Source of the DNA: Gordonibacter sp. Marseille-P4307
GTDB taxonomy: Bacteria; Actinomycetota; Coriobacteriia; Coriobacteriales; Eggerthellaceae
Assembly (NCBI RefSeq): GCF_900604965.1
Contig: NZ_UWPD01000001.1
Location: forward strand, 1,465,311-1,529,310
Reading direction: 5' to 3'
DNA: 64,000 nucleotides
Shown here: piece after piece, positions 25,845 to 34,700 of the stretch
Layout of the letters: each line of letters starts with the position of its first letter
How positions within the stretch are numbered: the first letter of the stretch is position 1
Made by a program: the position numbers and the translations under genes
The notes under the pieces: model-generated
What the model was told of the DNA's origin: nothing
The model's input: the letters and a program-made list of their open reading frames with translations, nothing else
Database searches by the model: none

Positions 25845-26681
25845 ATGACGCGCACCGCTCGATCGCGCAAGCACGCTAACTTCGACCTGGAAAAGCGCCT
25901 TTCGGCCGTCGAAGCATGGGTCGTCCGCGACCCGCAAACCTTCAAAGGCGCCTGGTGCGCTTGCGCGCGTCCCAACCGCGCCCCCTTCGAGCGCATCTGC
26001 ATCGATCTGGGATGCGGCAAAGGCTCGTTCATCGCCGGCCGCGCACCCCTCCAACCCGACACCCTGTTCGTGGGCGTCGATGCGGAGCCGGTGTGTTCGA
26101 TGCACGGCGCCGAACTTGCATGCGATGCCGATCTGGAAAACGCGCTGTTTCCGTTGGATAGCGATCCGAGACTCGGCCGATTGTTCGGCGCCGGAGAGGT
26201 GGACGAAATTACCATGAACTTCCCCACCCCGTTTCCCCAGAAGAAGAAAGCCGCCTTCAGGCTCACTCATTACCGCAGGCTGATGGAATACCGCGGTGTC
26301 TTGAAAGACGGGGGCAGCATCCTACTGCGCACAGACAGCCGCCCGCTGTTGGACTACAGCCTCACCCAGTTCCAAGACGCCGGTTACACGATCACTTGGG
26401 TTTCGTTCGACCACCGCAGCTCGGCCTCGCACCTTCCCGCAACCGAATACGAACGCAAACTCACCGCCAAGGGAGCGCGCGTACTCGCACTCGAAGCCGT
26501 GCCCGACCGCACCCCCCTCGACCAAGCGCGAGCTCAGGCGCGCTATGACGCGAGCCTGTTCGACTTTTTGCCCGATAACCTGGACGACCTCCGCTACATC
26601 CCCCACGGGATGGAAAACGCTATCGAGAACATGAGAAACCGACTTGCCCGAAAGCGCGCTCGATGCGCGCCGCCGCGTTAG
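25845..26681 (+). CDS. trmB: tRNA (guanine-N7-)-methyltransferase TrmB
   Basis: A 278-residue SAM-dependent methylase that places m7G at position 46 of tRNAs. It has the SAM site ICIDLGCGKGSFIAG, the acidic strand VGVDAE, the active-site segment EITMNFPTPFPQKKKAAFRL with following HYRRLM, and a C-terminal TEYERKLTAKG as in other TrmB proteins. The usual N-F-S-D-P-W-P is NFPTPFP here, a variant seen in a minority of the family as far as I recall. The C-terminal tail after about residue 235 is longer than usual. The start has GGGAG upstream. Confidence 0.88.
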   Translation: MTRTARSRKHANFDLEKRLSAVEAWVVRDPQTFKGAWCACARPNRAPFERICIDLGCGKGSFIAGRAPLQPDTLFVGVDAEPVCSMHGAELACDADLENALFPLDSDPRLGRLFGAGEVDEITMNFPTPFPQKKKAAFRLTHYRRLMEYRGVLKDGGSILLRTDSRPLLDYSLTQFQDAGYTITWVSFDHRSSASHLPATEYERKLTAKGARVLALEAVPDRTPLDQARAQARYDASLFDFLPDNLDDLRYIPHGMENAIENMRNRLARKRARCAPPR

Positions 26682-26705
26682 GGAGCGGAAGGCGGGTGCC
26701 GCTTC

Positions 26706-28082
26706 CTAGTCTTCCGAGGAAGATCGATCCTCGGATACCAGTGCCCCGCTCACGTGCATGGTATCGGGCAGGACGTTGGCCATAACCAGCGCGACCACGA
26801 ACGCCAGGGCGACGCTGTTACCCACGAAGACGGTCTGAACGATATCGGGAAACGAGGCGAATATACCTCCTACCTGGGTAAACCCGATGCCGATAGCAAG
26901 CGAGGTTGCCGCGATGGTGATGTTGCGCTGGGAGAACCCGGCGTTGGCGATCATCTGGAAGCCGGCGACGATGATAGAGCCGAACATCATGATGGTGCAG
27001 CCGCCCAGAACCGCATCGGGAAGGCTGCTGAACACGGCGCTGATGGCCGGAACGAACCCTGCAAGCAAAAGCACGCCCGCCCCGCACGCCAAAGCACGGC
27101 GATTCACCACGCGCGTCATCGCGATCAGGCCGATATTCTGAGCGAACGAGGTCAAAGGCGTGCATCCGAACACTCCGGCGACCGCCGAAGTGAACCCGTC
27201 GGCTGCGATAGAACCCTGGTACTCGCGCTCTTCGGGTTCGCGATCGAATCCAACCGACGTGACCGCGGCCGTATCGCCGATGGTTTCGGCGGCGCTCACC
27301 AAATACAGCAGCACGAGCGAAGCGATGGCCCCAACGTTGAACTCGGGTGCGAACGGCATGATATGCGGAAGCGAGACGACGCCGATCCCGTTGAAGGCCG
27401 AAAAATCGACCTGACCCGTAACGAGGGCGGCGATATAACCCACAAACAGGCCGAACAGAACCGAGAGCTGCTTGAGCGACCCGCGCGCAAACGCCTGGAA
27501 CGCCAGGCAGGACACCAGCGAAAGCGAGCCCAGCGCGAGGTTGGCAGGCGATCCCAGATCGGCTGCACCCGCACCGCCCGCAAACGACGTCGCTCCCACC
27601 GACAGAAGCGAAAAGCCGATGGAGGTCACCACGACGCCGGACACGACCGGCTTGATGAAGCGCCGCCAATACTTGGCGAACAGGCCCAGGACCCCCTCTA
27701 CGATGCCGCCCGCGATTACGGCGCCCACTACCGTAGGATATCCGTACGTCGCCGCGATGCCGCAGATCACCGTCACGAACGTGAAGCTTACGCCCATGAC
27801 GATGGGAAGCTTGCCTCCCACGCGCCACGGCCCGTACAGCTGCACCAGCGTCCCGATAGCCGCGACGATCATCGCATTTTGAACGAGCATGGCCGTCTGG
27901 GCGGAATCGAGTCCGGCGGCCCCGCATACGATGGCGATGGGGGCGAGGTTCGCCACGAACATCGCAAGGACGTGCTGAAGGCCGTAGGGCAAGGCCCGGG
28001 CGATCGAAATGCTTCCCCTGAATTTCCCGAGCTCGGCGCTCACGGCGGCCTCGGCGGCGTTTGAATCTGACGGCACGATCAT
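26706..28082 (-). CDS. NCS2-family purine/pyrimidine permease (PbuX/UraA type)
   Basis: A 458-residue membrane protein of the nucleobase:cation symporter-2 family with about 14 hydrophobic segments. Motifs include QHVLAMFVANLAPIAIVCGA, the substrate-binding stretch SAAETIGDTAAVTSVG and the following GCTPLTSFAQNIGLIAMTRV. Being downstream of xpt in the same direction, with a 70-base gap, it is most likely a xanthine permease. The N-terminal 25 residues are polar and cytoplasmic. Start GTG/ATG choice near 28082 was not resolved further. Confidence 0.9.
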   Translation of the reverse strand: MIVPSDSNAAEAAVSAELGKFRGSISIARALPYGLQHVLAMFVANLAPIAIVCGAAGLDSAQTAMLVQNAMIVAAIGTLVQLYGPWRVGGKLPIVMGVSFTFVTVICGIAATYGYPTVVGAVIAGGIVEGVLGLFAKYWRRFIKPVVSGVVVTSIGFSLLSVGATSFAGGAGAADLGSPANLALGSLSLVSCLAFQAFARGSLKQLSVLFGLFVGYIAALVTGQVDFSAFNGIGVVSLPHIMPFAPEFNVGAIASLVLLYLVSAAETIGDTAAVTSVGFDREPEEREYQGSIAADGFTSAVAGVFGCTPLTSFAQNIGLIAMTRVVNRRALACGAGVLLLAGFVPAISAVFSSLPDAVLGGCTIMMFGSIIVAGFQMIANAGFSQRNITIAATSLAIGIGFTQVGGIFASFPDIVQTVFVGNSVALAFVVALVMANVLPDTMHVSGALVSEDRSSSED

Positions 28083-28152
28083 CCTCTCTCGCTATTCAAT
28101 GGAACATGCCGTCGCCCTTCATGGCGCGAACGGCACGTTTGCGCAAAATCGG

Positions 28153-28728
28153 TTATCGAAACGAGATCTCCCCCGTTTGGTCGTCCATGCTCTCGATGAC
28201 GGCAAGCGAATCCACGCGCAACCCGCGAGCGCGCAGCTCCGCCCCTCCCTGCTGAAACCCCTTCTCGATGGCGATGCCGATGCCGACGACGCAGGCTCCA
28301 GCCTGTTCGCATATCTCGACGAGACCGTCCATGGCACATCCGTTCGCCAAAAAGTCGTCGATGATGAGCACCCGGTCCTGCGCTCCGATGTACTTTTTGG
28401 AAACGATGACATCGTAGTCGCGCTGATGGGTGTACGAGTGGATCTTCGAGGTGTACACCGAGCCGTCCAGATTGATGGAATGGGCCTTCTTCGCAAACAC
28501 GACGGGCAGGCCGAACTCGGCTGCCACGATCGCGGCGATACCGATGCCGGACGCCTCGATGGTCATGATCTTGTTGACGTCGACACCGGCGAAGCGACGC
28601 TTCCATTCTCGCGCCATCTCCTGGAACAGGGCGATATCCATCTGATGGTTGAGGAACGAATCGACCTTGAGCACCCGGCCCGGCTTCACGACGCCGTCCT
28701 CGATAATGCGCTTCTTCAAAATCTCCAT
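28153..28728 (-). CDS. xpt: Xanthine phosphoribosyltransferase
   Basis: A 191-residue enzyme converting xanthine and PRPP to XMP for purine salvage. The PRPP-binding loop [11 protein letters not shown] is present, with the Xpt-specific start [27 protein letters not shown] and [10 protein letters not shown]. The ATG at 28728 has GGGGG seven bases upstream; an earlier in-frame start would add ten residues before the conserved beginning. It leads a two-gene salvage operon with the NCS2 permease. I checked the leader for a purine riboswitch and saw none of its conserved core. Confidence 0.95.
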   Translation of the reverse strand: MEILKKRIIEDGVVKPGRVLKVDSFLNHQMDIALFQEMAREWKRRFAGVDVNKIMTIEASGIGIAAIVAAEFGLPVVFAKKAHSINLDGSVYTSKIHSYTHQRDYDVIVSKKYIGAQDRVLIIDDFLANGCAMDGLVEICEQAGACVVGIGIAIEKGFQQGGAELRARGLRVDSLAVIESMDDQTGEISFR

Positions 28729-28873
28729 GATCGCCCCCTGCGACAACGATAAGCGCAACGGGCGGCTGCGCTTAGGCTACGATACGTCAATTTCTCTATT
28801 CTGCCACATTGCACGACCGATCGGACTCGGAGTTCGCATCGATCGATACGTTATCGGATACGCGTTTCCGACG

Positions 28874-29160
28874 CTACCGCTTCCCCTCCATCGAACGCGA
28901 TTCGGGGGCAAGAAGCACATCGAGCGCTTCGGACACCGTATCGGCGGGCATGCCGGCGTACCCGATAACCAGCCTGCAGCCGCCCTGGGTCCCGCAGCTT
29001 CGTTAACGAACCGAACCGCAAGATGAGGCGGCAGGACCAGATATCCCGCCCTCACGCCCAGAGCGATCGTGCGGGATCATTCCCTCATCGTCGATGCGCA
29101 CGCGCACGGTATCGATCCCTCACCCGCTTGCGAGCCGAGAATAGCGGTTCCACCGCAGCC
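28874..29160 (-). pseudogene. Decayed MocR-type regulator (aminotransferase domain fragments)
   Basis: Three pieces of a MocR aminotransferase domain survive in order but in different frames. The first is VRIDDEGMIPHDR (from about 29101). The second is IALGVRAGYLVLPPHLAVRF, the segment after the PLP lysine. The third is RLVIGYAGMPADTVSEALDV, followed by the natural-looking C-terminus and stop at 28874-28876. Hundreds of residues between the pieces are missing, including the helix-turn-helix and the lysine. Further upstream, PLFSARKRV may be another trace. It is clearly a multi-deletion relic. The rest of the 484-base gap between xpt and ridA holds no other gene I can see. Confidence 0.75.
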
Positions 29161-29212
29161 GAAGGGCCCTGCTGGGCTACGCGACCTTCCTCAATCATCG
29201 AAGGCCGCGGAT

Positions 29213-29590
29213 CTAGCCGACGACGGCGATGACTTCGACTTCGACCAGAACGCCCTTGGGCAGACGCGCCACCTCGATCGCCGAGCGACTGGGAAGGTGC
29301 GAGGAAAAGCTTTCCGCATACACCTCGTTGAACGCGGCGAAATCGTCCATATCGTCAAGAAAGCAGGTAGTCTTCACCACCTGATCGAGCGAAGAGCCGG
29401 CAGCCTCGAGAATCGCAGACACGTTCCTCATAACCTGAGCCGTCTGCGATTTGATGTCGCTTCCGACGACTTCTCCGGTTTCGGGATCGAGGGGGATCTG
29501 GCCGCTTGCGAACAGAAAGCCGCCGGCCACGTTGCCCTGGACGTAGGGCCCGATTGCGGCGGGAGCGTGAGGAGTGCTGACGATTTGCAT
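29213..29590 (-). CDS. ridA: RidA-family reactive intermediate deaminase
   Basis: A 125-residue trimeric-type protein that hydrolyses reactive enamine/imine intermediates made by PLP enzymes such as threonine dehydratase. It keeps the family pattern GPYVQGNVAGGFLFASGQIP, the segment AQVMRNVSAILEAAGSSLDQ and the catalytic Arg in SRSAIEVARLPKG (Arg102). It is divergent from ilvA with a 100-base gap, matching its known role in removing the IlvA product intermediate. A GAGGAT-like ribosome site is weak; the ATG at 29590 matches the family's start. Confidence 0.95.
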   Translation of the reverse strand: MQIVSTPHAPAAIGPYVQGNVAGGFLFASGQIPLDPETGEVVGSDIKSQTAQVMRNVSAILEAAGSSLDQVVKTTCFLDDMDDFAAFNEVYAESFSSHLPSRSAIEVARLPKGVLVEVEVIAVVG

Positions 29591-29690
29591 GACGCGGACC
29601 TTTCGAGCGCGAATCAGGAGGATACTGAGAGCTTGCTTGTTTTATCCTATACCGCACGATGCACGATAGTAAAGCTGAAAGGGATCTTGC

Positions 29691-30902
29691 ATGTTGACGT
29701 TGGAAAAATTCGAAGAGGCCGCCGAAATAGTCCGTCAGGTAACGCAGGAGACCAAACTCATTTACAGCGCCCACTACTCGGAGGTGACGGGCAACCGCGT
29801 TTGGTTCAAGCCCGAGAACATGCAGCGTACGGGGGCCTACAAGGTGCGCGGAGCCTATTACAAGATATCGACCCTCTCCGACGAAGAGCGGTCGCGGGGC
29901 CTGATCACGGCAAGCGCGGGCAACCACGCGCAGGGCGTGGCCTACGCCGCTCAGAAGTTCGGCGCAAAGGCGACCATCGTCATGCCCACCACCACGCCGC
30001 TCATCAAAGTCGAGCGCACCAAGGCCTACGGCGCCGACGTCGTGCTTGCCGGAGGAGTGTACGACGAGGCGTGCGAACATGCCTACCAGCTAGCCGATCA
30101 GCATGGATACACCTTCATCCACCCGTTCAACGACCTTACCGTGGCTACCGGCCAAGGAACCATCGCCATGGAGATCGTCCAAGAGCTGCCCCTCGTCGAA
30201 TACATCCTCGTGCCCATCGGAGGCGGCGGGCTGGCCACGGGAGTGAGCACACTTGCCAAACTGCTGAACCCCAACATCAAGGTGATCGGAGTCGAACCGG
30301 CCGGGGCGGCCTGTATGAAGGCCTCGTTCGCCGCAGGAGAGGTGGTGAAGCTCGATCACGCCAACACGATCGCAGACGGCACCGCGGTGCTCGAGCCGGG
30401 CGACAAGCTGTTTTCCCATCTTTGCGACAACCTCGACGATATCGTCACGGTCGAAGACGACGAGCTGATCGTCGCCTTCCTCGACATGGTGGAGAACCAC
30501 AAAACCGTAGTCGAGAACTCGGGCCTGCTTACCGTGGCGGCGCTGTCCCATCTCGGCGTGAAAGACAAGAAGGTGGTAAGCATCCTATCGGGCGGCAACA
30601 TGGACGTCATCACCATGTCGTCGGTCGTTCAGCGCGGCCTCATCATGCGCGACCGCATCTTCACCGTATCGGTGCTTCTGCCCGATCGTCCCGGCGAGCT
30701 GGTTCGCGTAGCCGAAACCGTCGCGGCCAGCAACGGCAACGTCATTCGCCTCGATCACAACCAGTTCGTCTGCGCGAACCGCAATGCCGCCGTGGAGCTT
30801 CGCCTCACCATCGAAGCGTTCGGACACGATCACAAGTACCAGATCGTTCAAGCGCTCAAGGATGCGGGGCTGGAAACCGAGATCATCCAAACCCAGCTCT
30901 AG
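29691..30902 (+). CDS. ilvA: Threonine ammonia-lyase (threonine dehydratase)
   Basis: A 403-residue PLP enzyme that deaminates threonine to 2-oxobutanoate and ammonia. The PLP lysine is Lys51 in TGAYKVRGAYYKI; SAGNHAQG (75-82) and IGGGGLATGVS bind the cofactor phosphate. Residues from about 325 form one ACT-like domain (VSVLLPDRPGELVRVAETVA). One ACT domain and this length fit the shorter catabolic/TdcB-like class rather than the 500-residue two-ACT biosynthetic form. The divergent ridA handles its unstable enamine product. AAAGGGAT precedes the ATG. Confidence 0.95.
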   Translation: MLTLEKFEEAAEIVRQVTQETKLIYSAHYSEVTGNRVWFKPENMQRTGAYKVRGAYYKISTLSDEERSRGLITASAGNHAQGVAYAAQKFGAKATIVMPTTTPLIKVERTKAYGADVVLAGGVYDEACEHAYQLADQHGYTFIHPFNDLTVATGQGTIAMEIVQELPLVEYILVPIGGGGLATGVSTLAKLLNPNIKVIGVEPAGAACMKASFAAGEVVKLDHANTIADGTAVLEPGDKLFSHLCDNLDDIVTVEDDELIVAFLDMVENHKTVVENSGLLTVAALSHLGVKDKKVVSILSGGNMDVITMSSVVQRGLIMRDRIFTVSVLLPDRPGELVRVAETVAASNGNVIRLDHNQFVCANRNAAVELRLTIEAFGHDHKYQIVQALKDAGLETEIIQTQL

Positions 30903-30966
30903 CTTCGGAAACGGCCGTTTCGCAACCGCTTTCGGCCCCCGATGAGCCCGGGAAAAGGGAGGTACC

Positions 30967-31089
30967 GTGAAAGACGACGTCATACGACTCGCCAAGACCG
31001 CATAGGGAGCCGAAGCCGACTACTGCTTTGTATACAAGCACCCGGCGCGCGGCAGCGCCGCGTGCGACCAACCGACAAGAGGGATTTAA
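30967..31089 (+). pseudogene. Amber-interrupted 40-codon mini-ORF before the radical SAM gene
   Basis: A GTG at 30967 follows a GGGAGG ribosome site and opens a frame of 12 codons (MKDDVIRLAKTA) ending in TAG at 31003-31005. The same frame then continues 28 codons without interruption, including DYCFVYKHPARG, to a TAA whose last base is the A of the next gene's ATG (TAATG at 31087-31091). The start signal and exact overlap suggest a former or unusual coupled small gene. It could equally be a short leader peptide, or chance. No homology is recognised. Confidence 0.4.
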
Positions 31090-32414
31090 TGCTTTCAGAA
31101 CGCCTGCTCACCAAGCTCATCAAGAACATGACCAAAAGCCATCTGGCGATGGTTCCCACCACCGAGACGCATCTGCCGCAGGCCGATCCCGCACGCACGT
31201 ACATGCTGTACCTGCACGTGCCGTTCTGCCAGGTTCTGTGTCCCTACTGCAGCTTCAACCGCTACCCGTATCGCGAGGAGGTCGCTCGCCCGTATTTCAA
31301 GAACATGCGCCGGGAAATGCTCATGCTCAAAGATCTCGGCTACGACTTCGAGAGCATCTACGTGGGCGGCGGAACCCCCACCATCATGATCGACGAGCTG
31401 TGCGAAACGCTCGACCTGGCTCGCGAGACCTTCAGCATCAGGGAGGTGTCGTCCGAAACCAATCCCAACCATTTGATACCCCCGTACCTGGAGAAGATGA
31501 AGGGGCGCGTCCAGCGCCTGTCGGTGGGCGTCCAGAGCTTCGACGACACGCTGCTCAAGCAGATGGACCGCTACAAGAAGTACGGAAGCGGCGCGGAGAT
31601 CCTCGAACGCATCGGAGAGGCCGCGCCTTATTTCGACTCACTCAACGTGGATATGATATTCAACTTCCCCTCGCAGACCGAAGACGTGCTGTTCTCCGAT
31701 CTCGAGAAGATCTCGCTGTGCGGATGCCAGCAAACCACGTTCTCGCCTCTGTACATCTCGAACGCAACCACCCAGAAGATGGTCGAGCGCCTGGGGTCCA
31801 TGGACTACGACAAAGAGTACCGCTTCTACCAGATCATCGACGGCGTTTTGACCGGAGGCGACGACCCGTTGTTCGAGCGCCGCACGCTGTGGACGTTCAA
31901 CCGCAACAACGAGCTTGCAGAACGCGAGCGCAACCTGATGGTGGACGAGTACGCCGTCCAGTACGACGAATACCCCGCCATCGGATCGGGAGCCATCACG
32001 CACCTGAACGGAACCCTGTACGTCAACACCTTCAGCCTCGACGAATACAGCTCTTGCATCGAAAGCGGGCGCATGTCGGTAAAGCAGAAGTGCATGATGA
32101 GCGCAACCGACCTCATGCGCTACCAGTTCGTGCTTAACCTGTACAACCTGCATCTGGACAAGAAGAAGTTCCAGCGCGTGTTCGGCACCACCGTCGAGAA
32201 CGGCCTGCCGATGGAGATGGCGTTCATGCGCGCGCATCGCGCATTCGCAACCGACGACGAGTTCGAACTGACGCTTACGCCCAAGGGGCGCTATCTCACG
32301 CTGGTCATGTATCGCCAGTTCCTCAGCGGCTTGAACAACCTGCGCGACCAAGCGCGCGCGGCGCTTTCCGGCGACGAGCGCATCCTGCAATTCGAAGACG
32401 GAGCGAACGCGTAA
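31089..32414 (+). CDS. HemN-like coproporphyrinogen III oxidase-family radical SAM protein
   Basis: A 441-residue radical SAM enzyme. The [4Fe-4S] cluster motif is Cys47, Cys51 and Cys54 in HVPFCQVLCPYCSF, with the SAM segment YVGGGTPTIM at 91-100 and the later RLSVGVQSFDDTLLKQMDR typical of HemN, HemW and HutW relatives. Oxygen-independent coproporphyrinogen oxidation needs further residues that I cannot verify, and related proteins degrade or move heme, so the exact reaction is open. The ATG at 31089 is preceded by AGAGGGA. An SDR oxidoreductase gene follows after ten bases, suggesting one operon. Confidence 0.85.
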   Translation: MLSERLLTKLIKNMTKSHLAMVPTTETHLPQADPARTYMLYLHVPFCQVLCPYCSFNRYPYREEVARPYFKNMRREMLMLKDLGYDFESIYVGGGTPTIMIDELCETLDLARETFSIREVSSETNPNHLIPPYLEKMKGRVQRLSVGVQSFDDTLLKQMDRYKKYGSGAEILERIGEAAPYFDSLNVDMIFNFPSQTEDVLFSDLEKISLCGCQQTTFSPLYISNATTQKMVERLGSMDYDKEYRFYQIIDGVLTGGDDPLFERRTLWTFNRNNELAERERNLMVDEYAVQYDEYPAIGSGAITHLNGTLYVNTFSLDEYSSCIESGRMSVKQKCMMSATDLMRYQFVLNLYNLHLDKKKFQRVFGTTVENGLPMEMAFMRAHRAFATDDEFELTLTPKGRYLTLVMYRQFLSGLNNLRDQARAALSGDERILQFEDGANA

Positions 32415-32424
32415 GGAGGCTTCC

Positions 32425-33210
32425 ATGCAGCGAGCGGCGATTATAACCGGAGCCTCGGGCGGGCTGGGAGCAGCATTCGCACGCATCTTCGCACGCGAGG
32501 GATACAACCTGCTCCTTGTTGCGCGCTCGGAGCTCGGTTTGCGCGAGAAAGCCGCCGAGCTTGCCGAAACCTACGGAATCGAAGCGCGCTGGATCGCGCT
32601 GGACCTCGCCCAGCCTGACGCGCCGCAGCGCTTGCTCGCATTTACCCGCGCGCAGAAAATCGAGGTGGAGGCGTTGGTAAACAACGCCGGGATCGGCGAT
32701 ATCTCCCCGTTTGCCGATGCAAGCCGCGAGAAGACCCTGCACATGGTGGATCTCAACGTGCGCTGCCTCACCGAGCTTTGCCGCGGCGTGCTCCCCGATA
32801 TGCTAAAACGCGGATCCGGCGCGATCCTCAACGTCGCTTCGGTGGCCGCGTTCATGCCCGGACCCCTTATGGCCTCGTATTTCGCTACGAAAGCATACGT
32901 TTTATCGCTTTCCGAAGCGCTCTTTGCCGAACTATCGGGAACCGGGGTATCCTGCACGGCGCTTTGCCCCGGCCCGATCAGAACCGGGTTTTGGAAGGTT
33001 GCCGGCGCCGAAGCGTCTCCTTTGCTTGACGCCCTTCCCTGCAAAACGCCGGCGCATATCGCCGAAGAGGGATTCAGGGGTCTGTCGCGAGGAAAGGCGA
33101 TCGTCGTTCCGGGGCTGACCAACAAGATCGTCGCCTTCGGCGTGCGGTTCCTTCCTCGCGCGGTTGTGCGCCGCCTTGCCTTTCGGACGATGGGAACGCA
33201 GAAGGCGTAA
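32425..33210 (+). CDS. Short-chain dehydrogenase/reductase (DltE/YqjQ-like)
   Basis: A 261-residue classical SDR. It has the NAD(P)-binding TGASGGLG (8-15), VNNAGIG (85-91) and the catalytic tetrad Asn111, Ser139, Tyr152 and Lys156 (SYFATKAY), then CPGPIRTGFW. The Arg34 after the second strand hints at NADPH. Substrate is unknown. It is ten bases downstream of the HemN-like gene with AAGGAGG as ribosome site, so the two are very likely cotranscribed. A strong hairpin follows the stop codon. Confidence 0.9.
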   Translation: MQRAAIITGASGGLGAAFARIFAREGYNLLLVARSELGLREKAAELAETYGIEARWIALDLAQPDAPQRLLAFTRAQKIEVEALVNNAGIGDISPFADASREKTLHMVDLNVRCLTELCRGVLPDMLKRGSGAILNVASVAAFMPGPLMASYFATKAYVLSLSEALFAELSGTGVSCTALCPGPIRTGFWKVAGAEASPLLDALPCKTPAHIAEEGFRGLSRGKAIVVPGLTNKIVAFGVRFLPRAVVRRLAFRTMGTQKA

Positions 33211-33224
33211 AGGTCTCGAAAAAC

Positions 33225-33263
33225 ACCTCGGGCCGCCCCCCTTCCAGGACGGCGGCCCGAGGT
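33225..33263. terminator. Bidirectional terminator hairpin, SDR / NrfD genes
   Basis: A 13-base-pair perfect stem has arms 33225-33237 and 33251-33263 around a 13-base loop. It is flanked by A-rich sequence on the left and TTT on the right. It lies between the SDR gene and the convergent NrfD gene and can serve both. Confidence 0.75.
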
Positions 33264-33297
33264 TTCGATGGGACGATGCGATACAGCGCTTCCTTGC

Positions 33298-34170
33298 TTA
33301 CACCAAGATCAGAGGCACGGCGGCCAGAACGACGATCAGGCGCAGGCAGAAGCTGCCGGCCAGCGCTCCCACTTCGCCGGCGGCTCCCAGAGCCAGACCG
33401 AAACCCGACTCGGGCGAACCTTCGCTTTTCAACTCGGCAACGGCGATCGCAAGGGGGGCCACCAGGCCGATGGCCACGATACCCACCCAGAACAGGCCCG
33501 CATAGGCACCCGTCAGCATAGACGATACCGCCATGGCGCCCTCGACGCTGTTCGAAAACACGATCACGCACAGGGCGAAAAGGGCGATGCCCTCCAAAAC
33601 GGCCAGACCGACGTGGATCTGCTTAAGCAGCACCATCTTCTCGAATGCCACGCGCTCGGCGAACATACCCACCAGACTCACCGCGGCAAGGCCGGCCGTC
33701 AGGGCCGATGCCACGAACAAGATGGGCAGAACCGAGTTGTTCCATAGCGGGTAGTCGTTCACCACGCCCAGCAAAAACCCGGTATAGGCCGCAACGGCGA
33801 ACGCGAACGCGCTTCCAACGAGGCTCAGCGCTCCCGGAACGGGCCTCTTCAGGAACTCCAGCACGCAGGTGGCGAAATCGACCGCCATGAACACGCAGAT
33901 GAAGTAAACGCCCAGAGTCATGACCGACCCGGGGTTCATCACCAGATAGATGAACCGCAGCGGGTTCTTCAATCCAGCCTCGGCATCGATCATCAGCATA
34001 ACCAGACCGATTCCCAGAAGCACCAGGCCGAGAACGCGGCCCGCAAAGCGCATGATCCGCGCCTCGGGGTTAAGCCGCTCGACCAGCACCGACGTCAGAT
34101 AGGCGCCCGCGGCGGCGCCTGCGAGGAACAGATACCCCGCGATCAAAGGTCCCCATACCATTGTCATCAC
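33298..34170 (-). CDS. NrfD/PsrC-type membrane subunit of the molybdoenzyme complex
   Basis: A 290-residue membrane protein with about eight to nine hydrophobic helices, starting WGPLIAGYLFLAGAAAGAYL as in PsrC/NrfD quinone-linked anchors. These pass electrons between the quinone pool and the attached iron-sulfur subunit without heme. Its GTG at 34170 (or ATG at 34167) overlaps the stop of the ferredoxin subunit gene, so translation is coupled. It closes the operon of chaperone, catalytic, Fe-S and anchor subunits. Length is slightly short of PsrC proteins, which is common for NrfD members. Confidence 0.92.
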   Translation of the reverse strand: MMTMVWGPLIAGYLFLAGAAAGAYLTSVLVERLNPEARIMRFAGRVLGLVLLGIGLVMLMIDAEAGLKNPLRFIYLVMNPGSVMTLGVYFICVFMAVDFATCVLEFLKRPVPGALSLVGSAFAFAVAAYTGFLLGVVNDYPLWNNSVLPILFVASALTAGLAAVSLVGMFAERVAFEKMVLLKQIHVGLAVLEGIALFALCVIVFSNSVEGAMAVSSMLTGAYAGLFWVGIVAIGLVAPLAIAVAELKSEGSPESGFGLALGAAGEVGALAGSFCLRLIVVLAAVPLILV

Positions 34171-34700
34171 CTCACGTAGAAGATCTTGGATTCGGTCAGG
34201 TTTCCTGCGAGAGGCAAAGCGTTATGAGCGACAATCGCCTTTGAGATCTCGCTTTCGGGATCGTCCAGATCGCCGAAGATACGCGCCTTCGAAATGCACG
34301 TGCTCACACACGAAGGTTTGCCCACTTCCCCGTTCTCGTAGCAAAAGCGGCACTTCTCGATGACGCCCGTGCTCTCGATCTGAACGCGCGCATGGTAGGG
34401 ACAGACGGCCATGCAGTACTTGCAGCCGATGCAGCGTCCCTCTTCAACCAGCACAACGCCGTCATCGGTGGTGTAGGTTGCATGGGTCGGGCACACCGTC
34501 TGGCACGGAGCGTCCTCGCAGTGCATGCACTGCATGGGCACGACCTCGGCATGCACGCGGGGAAACGTGCCCTTCTCGACTTCTTCGTAATGAATGAACG
34601 ACTCTTTGGCTTCGAGCTCGTTTTTCATCTGGCATGCAAGTCGACACGCAAAGCATCCGACGCATTTCTTTGTGTTGATCAGCATCCCGTAACGCGCCAT
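34167..34700 (-). CDS. Four-cluster ferredoxin subunit (DmsB/PsrB/NrfC type)
   Basis: A 177-residue electron-transfer subunit with four Cys groups for [4Fe-4S] clusters. The first is Cys13, 16, 19 and 23 (CVGCFACRLAC); then CMHCEDAPCQTVCP, CIGCKYCMAVCP, and CRFCYENGEVGKPSCVSTC. It links the catalytic molybdenum subunit to the NrfD anchor. It has no Tat signal of its own, so it probably rides out with the catalytic subunit. Its ATG overlaps the catalytic subunit's stop codon by one base (TAATG). Length is typical. Confidence 0.95.
   Translation of the reverse strand: MARYGMLINTKKCVGCFACRLACQMKNELEAKESFIHYEEVEKGTFPRVHAEVVPMQCMHCEDAPCQTVCPTHATYTTDDGVVLVEEGRCIGCKYCMAVCPYHARVQIESTGVIEKCRFCYENGEVGKPSCVSTCISKARIFGDLDDPESEISKAIVAHNALPLAGNLTESKIFYVR

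Noticed and set aside
28729-28800. Possible purine riboswitch before xpt
   Set aside because: No match to the paired loops or three-way junction of the purine aptamer.
30908-30921. 14-base palindrome GAAACGGCCGTTTC just after ilvA
   Set aside because: Too short and without a T-run to call a terminator, and not repeated elsewhere that I noticed.
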